DNA of 16,891 nucleotides. It comes from JAKORR01 sp964608495 (GTDB lineage Bacteria; Armatimonadota; Zipacnadia; Zipacnadales; FEN-943). Below, in pieces: positions 8,321 through 14,390 of this stretch; position 1 is the first letter of the stretch; each line of letters starts with the position of its first letter. The notes below the pieces were generated by a model. The model saw only the letters and a list, made by a program, of their open reading frames with translations, did not search any database and had not been told where the DNA came from. The stretch covers positions 1 through 16,891 of the forward strand of contig CAZSOQ010000111.1 in the NCBI GenBank assembly GCA_964608495.1. The letters are read 5' to 3'. A program made the translations under genes and the position numbers.

Positions 8321-8659
8321 GTGAGCTGCCTCCTCAGGGGCGGCGCTAGTCCAGGACCCACACTTCACCGTCGGCCCCGATGGTCCTGCGGAGGAGAAGG
8401 GCTTGTGGAACGAAGGGCGGCGTGCGAGGCGATGGGGCCGTGTGACGGTGGGGCGGTGCCTGCCGGGCGACAGCCTGGAGGAACCGGCTGTGGTGGCGGC
8501 AACCCCCCGTGGCAGCCTGTACGCAGTAGCCGCGCCGTGGCCAGAAGGCGGACCACAAGACCCCCACCCCCGCGGGCGCGGCCTTCGGCCGACCCGCGAC
8601 TACAGACAAAGACCACATCCGCCGCTGCGCGGCCCGGGGCTAGACGCTACTAGGGCGGT
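8321..8659 (-). other. Intergenic region between isomerase and lipoprotein genes; doubtful small ORF
   Basis: This 339-base gap separates two minus-strand genes. It holds the Shine-Dalgarno site of the lipoprotein gene (8329-8335), a GC-rich hairpin (8571-8598), a 6-bp inverted repeat ACAGCC/GGCTGT (8470-8491), and a minus-strand ORF at 8618-8346 of 90 codons. That ORF begins 41 bases after the isomerase stop and ends 25 bases before the lipoprotein start. Its last part (RRTIGADGEVWVLD) reads like real protein, but the first part is low-complexity and overlaps the hairpin, and no good ribosome site is seen. I treat it as unproven, perhaps a gene remnant. Confidence 0.3.
8571..8598. repeat. 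Imperfect GC-rich hairpin downstream of the isomerase gene
   Basis: CGCGGG (8571-8576) pairs with CCCGCG (8593-8598), and CGGCC (8579-8583) with GGCCG (8587-8591), around a TTC loop with small internal mismatches. It starts about 62 bases beyond the isomerase stop on the minus strand. Without a T-tract it is a weak terminator candidate; it could stabilise the isomerase mRNA end or be a repeat unit. Confidence 0.4.
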
Positions 8660-10378
8660 CTAGGTCTTCTGGGCCAGCCGCAGCTTCGTGGCATCCTCGC
8701 CGCCGTTCAGCAGGTAGATCAGCGGCAGCGGCCGGTCCACGCCCTCGATGTAGTCCGGCCGTCCGCTCCACGGCTTCACCGACAGCACGTTCGCCAGGTC
8801 CATCCAGGACTCGAGCCTGGCCGGCGTGAGCCCCCAGATCATGTGGAAGTGGTTGGCCGGCGCGTACTGCTTGTACTCGCCCATCGTCGCGTACCTGGGT
8901 ATCACGAAGGTGTGCGGCCAGATGGGCGTGGAGGTGTCGCACACGGCCTGGGCCAGCTTGTCTGGCAAGGACGTGGTGACGGCCTCGTCCCAGATCATCG
9001 AGAAGATGTTGTTCGTCGCGCTGTAGGCCAGGCGGGCGGCGATGCCCTCGATGCCGCCGGGGCTGACGAAGTTGACGCAGTTGCCCTGGCCTGGGAAGTA
9101 GAACTCCTCGGCGAGCGGCAGGGACACCCCGGCCATGATCTCCTCGATGCTGGCGCCGGGCAGGGCGGCCCAGTCCAGGGACGCGCTGCCGGAGTTGGTG
9201 CCGTCCACCAGTCCCCGCGCGCGCCACAGGGCGTCGGGCTCCACGTCGCCCAGGCCCACTTCCTCGGCCTTGGCCGCGATCTCCCAAGGCTCCCAGACCT
9301 TGCGGAAGTCCATGAACAGCGGCGGGTTGCCGCCGGTGAGCCAGGAGAAGAACAGCATGGTGAGAAGGCCCTGCACGTCGGCCTCGGTGCCGAAGGGCAA
9401 GGGCTGCTTGCGGCCGTTGTGGTCAAAGGTCGAGTTGAAGATGGACTCCATGGCGTCAGCCACGGGCAGCGGCAAGCCGCGCAGGTCGGAGCCCCACTCG
9501 AGCTGGCTCATGAACCCGCCGCCCACGGCGTTGAGGTCCGCCAGCAGGTCGCGGACGATCAGGTACATGCCCAGGCTCTGGTTGAAGCGCTCGCTGTCAG
9601 CCTCGTCGCGCAGCTCGATACCGCCGCCGGCCAAGCCCTCGATCCACGCCCGCAGGGCCTTCAGCTCCTCCTCGTCCCAGGCGCGCTTGCTCACCATGTC
9701 GGCCAGGAGCTTCATGTCCAGGCGCGTGATCTCGAGGCCGAAGATGCTGCGGGTCGGGATGATATGGCCCAGCGCGGTCTCCATGCCCATGCTGTCGTGG
9801 CCGAAGATGACGACGCGCCGGCCCTTGAGACCCACGCGGGTGACCGCGGCGTAGGCCCAGTCCACCAGGGCCTGAGCGGTGGTGTCGGTCATGACGGGGT
9901 TCTGGCCGGTGTCGGGCCACGTGCCGACGTTTATGTGCACCATCCTGCCGTACTGGCTGATGGCGCCGCTGGCGGCCTGGACGAACACCACGCCGGGCTT
10001 GGGTCCGCTGTTGCCACAGGTGAGGTTGAGGGGTACGTCGGCCGGGAACTGGCTGAGCAGCGAGATCAGGCTCAACTGAGGGAAGGCCCAGGTGTCGGGC
10101 ACGCAGACGAGGATGTTGACGCCCTCGGCCTCGAACTGCCTGGCCACCATGTCCGCCTGGCGCTCGCCGTCCACCAGGATCGGCGAGTAGACGACCGGCA
10201 CGGGCGAGCCGTCGGGCAGCTTCACGCGCTCGGCGAGGATCTCGGCCGTCATCTGGATGATGTTGACGCAGCGCTCTCGCGAGACGGCGTCCACGCGGGG
10301 GTCGCCGGTGGCGAAAACGCCGATGGTTGGCTTCCTGGGCACGGCGGGCTGGCTATCGGCAAGTCTCCTGATGCTCAC
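8660..10378 (-). CDS. fucI: L-fucose isomerase
   Basis: A 572-residue cytoplasmic enzyme converting L-fucose to L-fuculose (the family also accepts D-arabinose), the first step of fucose catabolism. Its length is close to the 591 residues of E. coli FucI, and landmarks line up: FGHDSMGME at 192-200 with the LGGVSMG region, NSTFDHNG at 315-322, and NSGSASLD at 395-402. The expected Mn2+ ligands appear conserved: E332 (GTEADV), D357 (LFMDFRK) and H510 (PANHFH), matching E337, D361 and H528 of E. coli. W97 and Q292 also fall where substrate-contact residues are expected. The start is GTG at 10376-10378, with AAAAGGAG (10388-10395) 9 bases upstream. No signal peptide is present. It is divergent from the sulfatase-fold gene and may be cotranscribed with the large lipoprotein gene 339 bases downstream. 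A related L-arabinose/L-fucose isomerase-like specificity remains possible. Confidence 0.85.
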   Translation of the reverse strand: MSIRRLADSQPAVPRKPTIGVFATGDPRVDAVSRERCVNIIQMTAEILAERVKLPDGSPVPVVYSPILVDGERQADMVARQFEAEGVNILVCVPDTWAFPQLSLISLLSQFPADVPLNLTCGNSGPKPGVVFVQAASGAISQYGRMVHINVGTWPDTGQNPVMTDTTAQALVDWAYAAVTRVGLKGRRVVIFGHDSMGMETALGHIIPTRSIFGLEITRLDMKLLADMVSKRAWDEEELKALRAWIEGLAGGGIELRDEADSERFNQSLGMYLIVRDLLADLNAVGGGFMSQLEWGSDLRGLPLPVADAMESIFNSTFDHNGRKQPLPFGTEADVQGLLTMLFFSWLTGGNPPLFMDFRKVWEPWEIAAKAEEVGLGDVEPDALWRARGLVDGTNSGSASLDWAALPGASIEEIMAGVSLPLAEEFYFPGQGNCVNFVSPGGIEGIAARLAYSATNNIFSMIWDEAVTTSLPDKLAQAVCDTSTPIWPHTFVIPRYATMGEYKQYAPANHFHMIWGLTPARLESWMDLANVLSVKPWSGRPDYIEGVDRPLPLIYLLNGGEDATKLRLAQKT

Positions 10379-10424
10379 GATGGTACGCTCCTTTTCCGTG
10401 AAAGCGCCTGGCGGGAAGGTGTAA

Positions 10425-10448
10425 CCGGCGCCTTAGCCGGCGACTTAT
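10425..10448. repeat. Two 12-base tandem repeats upstream of fucI
   Basis: CCGGCGCCTTAG is followed directly by CCGGCGACTTAT (10 of 12 identical). The first copy also forms a 5-bp inverted repeat with the second, CCGGC (10425-10429) with GCCGG (10436-10440). It lies about 47 bases upstream of the fucI start on the minus strand, where an operator could sit. It could equally be a piece of a dispersed palindromic repeat. Confidence 0.4.
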
Positions 10449-10532
10449 CGGCCCGGATGCAGGCCGGCTGACCGTAGGTTCGTCACGGGCCGCCGGCCCT
10501 CCTCCTCGACGTCGGGGCGTGCGCGGGCGGGC

Positions 10533-10545
10533 CCCCGCCGTCCCT
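10533..10545 (-). repeat. 13-mer shared with the palindromic unit at 3692-3704
   Basis: Read on the minus strand this is AGGGACGGCGGGG, identical to plus-strand bases 3692-3704. Each copy adjoins GC-rich palindromic sequence (here GGCGGGCCCCCGCC around 10527-10540). The two intergenic sites may be members of one dispersed repeat family, in opposite orientations. Confidence 0.45.
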
Positions 10546-10626
10546 ACATCCGGGGCGCACCGGCAGGGAACCTCCGGGGATGACGGAAAGAGCACGGGCA
10601 CACCACACAACGAATCACGAGCCGGC

Positions 10627-10642
10627 GGCGCGGCGCCGCGCC
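10627..10642. repeat. Perfect 16-base palindrome just upstream of the sulfatase-fold gene
   Basis: GGCGCGGCGCCGCGCC is its own reverse complement. It ends 7 bases before the AGGAGG site and 24 bases before the ATG. As DNA it could be a dimeric operator; as RNA it could promote duplex formation or fold near the ribosome site. Low-complexity GC sequence makes chance plausible. Confidence 0.4.
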
Positions 10643-10665
10643 CGCATCAGGAGGCAACCCGAGGA

Positions 10666-12042
10666 ATGAACCTCATCTGCATTATGCTCGACAGCTTCAG
10701 GCAGGACCACGTAGGGCTATACCACCAGGGCAGGGGGCCCTTCGACCACATACCCCCGTGCCAGACGCCTAACCTGGACCGGTTTGCCGAGGGCGCCGTC
10801 GTCCTCGACAACTGCTACCCCGACGGCCTGCCGACCATCCCCGTGCGCACCTGCCTGATGACCGGCCAGCGCACGCTGTCCTTCAGGCCCTGGCAGCCTC
10901 TCACGGCAGAGGACGTCAGCGTGGCGGACTTCCTGTCCGGGGAAGGGTACGTGTGCGGCATCATCTCCGACTGCTACCACTACCGGGCGCCGGGCATGAA
11001 CTTCCACCGCAGCTTCCACTGCTACCGATGGATCCGCGGGCAGGAGTATGACCCCTACTTCAGCTCGCCGCCCAGGCGAGACGTGGACGACTACGTCAAC
11101 GAGAACTACAACGAGCAGTGGCGGGCGCGCATCCGGCAGTTCCTGGCGAACACCGACGACTTCACCGACGAATCGGACTGGTTCCCGGCCCAGGTCACGG
11201 AGCAGGCCTGCGAGTGGCTCAGACTGAACCGAGGCCACGACAAGGTGTTCCTGTGGGTAGACTACTTCGAGCCGCACGAGCCCTGGGACCCGCCCGCGCG
11301 CTTGGACACCTACACCGACCCCGGCTACAGCGGCAAGCGCCTGATCATGCCGATGGGCGGGCCGGCCGCGAACTGGGCCACCGAGGAGGAGATCAGGCAC
11401 ATCCAGGGCCTGTACGCGGGCGAGGCGGCCTTCGTGGACCACAACCTCGGGCCGCTCTTCGAGACCCTCGAGGCCGAGGGGTACTTCGAGGACAGCATCA
11501 TCTTCGTCATCGCCGACCACGGGCACCCGCTGGCCGACCACGGCAAGTTTCTCAAGGGCCCCGACCGCATGTACAGCGAGCTGCTGAAGGTCCCCTTCAT
11601 CGTGCGCCTGCCGGGCGGCAGGAACGGCGGAAGACGCAGCTACGCGCTTACCCAGTTCCAGGACGTGCTGCCGACGATGCTGGACGCCATGGGCCTGGGG
11701 AACAACATCTCGTCCATGCACGGCAAGAGCTTCCGAGCGGTGCTGGAGGGCGACGCCGAGCACTTCCACGAGAGCGTGATCATGGGCTTCAAGGAGGGCG
11801 TGGACCGGTGCATCAGGGACGAGAGCTGGAGCTACGTATCGCGGCCGGAGGGCGAGCCGGACGAGCTGTACAACCTGGACGAGGACCCGCGTGAGACGAA
11901 GAACCTGATAGACGAGCGCCCGGCGGAGGCGGTGCGGCTGGCGTCGGGGTTCGGGAGCTACTTCCGCAAGCGGGGAACGGGCGCGAAGCCGGTCAAGGGC
12001 GTGCAGGGGAAGTACGAGATGGCGTCGGGGAGCGTGGACTGA
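10666..12042 (+). CDS. Sulfatase/alkaline-phosphatase-fold hydrolase with Thr at the formylglycine position
   Basis: A 458-residue protein of the sulfatase fold, apparently without signal peptide when begun at the ATG at 10666, where the family's first strand starts (MNLICIMLDSFRQDHVGLY). AGGAGG (10649-10654) is 11 bases upstream; the open frame extends back to 10519, but that part is low-complexity. Metal-site residues look present: D9 in strand 1, H204 in FEPHEPW, D284-H285 in VIADHGHP, and a Lys near 294-297. The nucleophile motif C/S-x-P-x-R is instead T57-I-P-V-R61 (in GLPTIPVRTCLMTG), so the standard Cys or Ser needed for formylglycine is missing. Nucleotide pyrophosphatase/phosphodiesterases of this superfamily use Thr in a T-x-P setting, so a phosphoester substrate is possible; a noncanonical sulfatase-like role is the alternative. 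It diverges from fucI and is followed by two beta-helix genes on the same strand. Confidence 0.85.
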   Translation: MNLICIMLDSFRQDHVGLYHQGRGPFDHIPPCQTPNLDRFAEGAVVLDNCYPDGLPTIPVRTCLMTGQRTLSFRPWQPLTAEDVSVADFLSGEGYVCGIISDCYHYRAPGMNFHRSFHCYRWIRGQEYDPYFSSPPRRDVDDYVNENYNEQWRARIRQFLANTDDFTDESDWFPAQVTEQACEWLRLNRGHDKVFLWVDYFEPHEPWDPPARLDTYTDPGYSGKRLIMPMGGPAANWATEEEIRHIQGLYAGEAAFVDHNLGPLFETLEAEGYFEDSIIFVIADHGHPLADHGKFLKGPDRMYSELLKVPFIVRLPGGRNGGRRSYALTQFQDVLPTMLDAMGLGNNISSMHGKSFRAVLEGDAEHFHESVIMGFKEGVDRCIRDESWSYVSRPEGEPDELYNLDEDPRETKNLIDERPAEAVRLASGFGSYFRKRGTGAKPVKGVQGKYEMASGSVD

Positions 12043-12239
12043 GGCCCGGCGGCCGGTACGCCGAGCAGGCTGAGCGTCTGCGCGAGGAGGTGCTCGGCTA
12101 CTAGCGGGCCTGTCCCTGTCGTAGAGGCGCACGAGGCCCTGGGGGAACGCGAGCGGGAGTGCTTCTCCGCGCTTCTGGGGCCCGCGGGGCCGTGAAGGTC
12201 CCGTGGGCCGAGAATCCGAATACCGAGGGAGATGCCTCC
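12043..12239 (+). other. Gap between sulfatase-fold and first beta-helix genes; coding-like fragments
   Basis: This 197-base gap has no convincing gene. In one plus frame, bases 12042-12104 read as GGRYAEQAERLREEVLGY before a stop, resembling an amphipathic helix at a protein end. In another frame, 12121-12195 reads as VEAHEALGERERECFSALLG. Neither has a start codon and ribosome site. They could be decayed gene remnants or chance in GC-rich DNA. The ribosome site of the next gene, GAGGGAG, is at 12225-12231. Confidence 0.3.
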
Positions 12240-14252
12240 ATGCACCACCGATCCGCGACAGTGTCGCATCGCGGCGCGCCACGCCCTGGGCCTCGGACGC
12301 GGGCCCGAGCCGTGGCCCTGGGGCTGGTGATGACAATGGCCTTCGCAGCAGCCGGCCCTGCGGCGGCGGTGACCTACTACGTGGCCGCCGACGGCTCGGA
12401 CACCCGAGCCGGCACCTCGCCCGAGCAGGCCTGGGCCACGCTCGCGCGCGTGAACGACGCGGCGCTCAGGCCGGGGGACAGCGTGCTCTTCCGGCGCGGG
12501 GATACCTGGCGTGGCACTCTTCGACCCAAGAGTGGCGCGGAGGGCGCGCCCATCACCTACGGCGCCTATGGCGACGGCCCCAAGCCGCTGCTGCTGGGCT
12601 CCGTGGCCAAGAACGACCCGTCAGACTGGCGTGACGAGGGCGGCAACCAGTGGTCGGCGGGCGAGCCCGTGGATGAGAAGCCGGCCCTGCCCCCCGGCGC
12701 CGAGCAGGCGCCGCGGCTGACCGAGTGGGGCCTGCACAGGGAAGGGGGCGCCGAGGCCACGCTGGTCCGCGGTGCCGGCGAAGGCGCCACGGACGATGCT
12801 GGCCTGCGCGTCGAGTGCGCCGCCTCAGGCACGTCGGGCAGCCACATGCAGCTCTCGACCACCGGACTGAGCCTGGAGGAAGGCAAGGCCTATCGCTGCG
12901 TCTTCCGGGTGCGCGCCAGCCAGCCCTTCAGCCTGCGAGGGCCGGTGCTGATGAAGTCCGGCCCGCCGTGGACCGGGTACTCGTCGGGGCCGGCCCTGCC
13001 GCGTTTCGGGGTGGACGACCAGTGGCGCGTCGTCGTCCGGTACTACCGGGCCAGGCTGACCGCCCAGGACGGGCGACTGACCCTCTACCTGGGGGCCTCG
13101 CTGCCCGCGGGCGCGACACTGTTCCTCGACTGGCTGAGCTTCACCGAGTGCCCACCGGAAGAGGTGCCCACGGTCGCACCAGGCGCCCTCCCCGTGGACG
13201 TCGGCAACCTCATCTTCGGCGACGAGGCGGGCTGCGGCGTGAAGGTCTGGAACCGCGAGGACCTGACGGGCCAGGGCCAGTACTGGTACGACGAGGACCG
13301 GCAGCGCGTGTACCTGTACTCGGAGGGCAACCCGGCGACGCGGTACGGCAAGATCGAGTGCGCGCTGCGCGAGCACATCATCAGCCAGGGCGACACCTCG
13401 TGGGTGGTCTACGAGGGCCTCGCGCTGAAGTATGGCGGGGCCCACGGCATCGGCGGCGGCAATACCCACCACATCATCGTGCGTGATTGCGACTTCGGCT
13501 TTATCGGCGGAGGTGACCAGTACGGCGCCGAGCGCACCGTGCGCTTCGGCAACGGTGTCGAGTTCTGGGGCAACGCCCACGACAACCTCGTAGAGCGCTG
13601 CCGCTTGTGGGAAGTCTACGACGCGGCGCTCACCAACCAGAACAGCGGCGCCAACGTGCAGCAGTATAACCTGACGTACCGGTACAACGTGGTCTGGAAC
13701 TGCGAGTACTCCTTCGAGTACTGGAATCGGCCCGAGACGTCGCGGACCTGGAACGTGCAGTTCGTCAACAACACTTGCGTCAACGCGGGGTTCGGCTGGG
13801 GGCACAGTCAGCGCCCCAACCCTAACGGGCGCCACCTGTGCTTCTACACGAGCCCGGCGGAGGCGCGGGACATCATCGTGGTCAACAACGTCTTCTACGG
13901 CTGCGCCACGAACGCCTTCTACGCCCCGGCTTGGCCGCGCGAGGCCATCGAGGCGCTGCGGACTGACCACAACCTGTGGTACCAGCAAGACGGGGTGATG
14001 GTCAGCCTCAAGGACGCCAGCTACACCCGCGAGCAACTCGCGCAGTACCAGGCGGAATGGGGCAAGGAGCCTCACTCGCTGGTGGGCGACCCGCTGTTCG
14101 TGGACGCGGCGAAGCTGGACTTCCGCTTGAGGCCCGGCTCGCCGTGCGTGGACGCGGGGATGGACCTGGGGCTGGACCGAGACTTCCTCGGCCAGCCAGT
14201 GCCGAGGGGCGAGGCGCCCGACCTCGGGGCCTTCGAGCTACAGCCCGAGTGA
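12240..14252 (+). CDS. Secreted right-handed beta-helix protein with inserted binding-like module
   Basis: A 670-residue protein. The start is ATG 12240, with GAGGGAG (12225-12231) 8 bases upstream. A basic N-terminus (RTRAR at 19-23) and hydrophobic stretch to about residue 43 (AAGPAAA) form a long signal peptide. Residues 46-120 match the opening of many pectate-lyase-fold proteins (YYVAADGSD, then AWATLARVNDA). Residues about 155-305 look like a jelly-roll binding module inserted into the first turns (LSLEEGKAYRCVFRVRAS at 210-227, LFLDWLSF at 294-301). Residues about 370-600 are repetitive beta-helix coils rich in N-x-V/I patterns (NVQFVNNTCVN, DIIVVNNVFYG). The C-terminus (GDPLFVDAAKLDFRLRPGSP, GAFELQPE) is the usual cap of this group. 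It probably binds or cleaves polysaccharide outside the cytoplasm; no catalytic residue can be assigned. It follows the sulfatase-fold gene after 197 bases and precedes a related beta-helix gene after 138 bases with no terminator visible. Confidence 0.85.
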   Translation: MHHRSATVSHRGAPRPGPRTRARAVALGLVMTMAFAAAGPAAAVTYYVAADGSDTRAGTSPEQAWATLARVNDAALRPGDSVLFRRGDTWRGTLRPKSGAEGAPITYGAYGDGPKPLLLGSVAKNDPSDWRDEGGNQWSAGEPVDEKPALPPGAEQAPRLTEWGLHREGGAEATLVRGAGEGATDDAGLRVECAASGTSGSHMQLSTTGLSLEEGKAYRCVFRVRASQPFSLRGPVLMKSGPPWTGYSSGPALPRFGVDDQWRVVVRYYRARLTAQDGRLTLYLGASLPAGATLFLDWLSFTECPPEEVPTVAPGALPVDVGNLIFGDEAGCGVKVWNREDLTGQGQYWYDEDRQRVYLYSEGNPATRYGKIECALREHIISQGDTSWVVYEGLALKYGGAHGIGGGNTHHIIVRDCDFGFIGGGDQYGAERTVRFGNGVEFWGNAHDNLVERCRLWEVYDAALTNQNSGANVQQYNLTYRYNVVWNCEYSFEYWNRPETSRTWNVQFVNNTCVNAGFGWGHSQRPNPNGRHLCFYTSPAEARDIIVVNNVFYGCATNAFYAPAWPREAIEALRTDHNLWYQQDGVMVSLKDASYTREQLAQYQAEWGKEPHSLVGDPLFVDAAKLDFRLRPGSPCVDAGMDLGLDRDFLGQPVPRGEAPDLGAFELQPE

Positions 14253-14390
14253 CGACGGTCGTCCGCCCGCCGGCCCCGCCGCGTCCTGGGCCCGAGCAGC
14301 CCCGGTCGGGAAGGGCGGGACACCTCTGACGGCGAAGGCCCCCACTATCTGGGCAACAGGCCGGCCCCGACGACCAGGAGGGACCTTGGG

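Larger units (their letters stand above)
10379..10665. promoter_or_regulatory. Divergent intergenic control region between fucI and the sulfatase-fold gene
   Basis: This 287-base region must hold the promoters or control sites for two diverging genes. I can see the fucI ribosome site (10388-10395), the sulfatase ribosome site AGGAGG (10649-10654), a pair of 12-base tandem repeats (10425-10448), a GC palindromic unit (about 10525-10545) and a perfect 16-base palindrome (10627-10642). I do not see a convincing -35/-10 pair for either gene. Confidence 0.5.

Noticed and set aside
8321..8368. ATG start 16 codons upstream of the lipoprotein GTG
   Set aside because: The extension contains the Shine-Dalgarno site and would put a non-signal segment before the lipobox signal peptide.
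8843..10471. 542-codon open frame on the plus strand
   Set aside because: Antisense shadow of the L-fucose isomerase gene; composition is low-complexity and no motif is recognisable.
10519..10665. N-terminal extension of the sulfatase-fold ORF by 49 codons
   Set aside because: The extension is low-complexity, crosses the 16-base palindrome and precedes the AGGAGG site; the fold's first strand begins at the ATG at 10666.
10717..12336. 539-codon open frame on the minus strand
   Set aside because: Antisense to the sulfatase-fold gene, whose motifs are clear; the translation is repetitive Val/Arg/His/Ala-rich.
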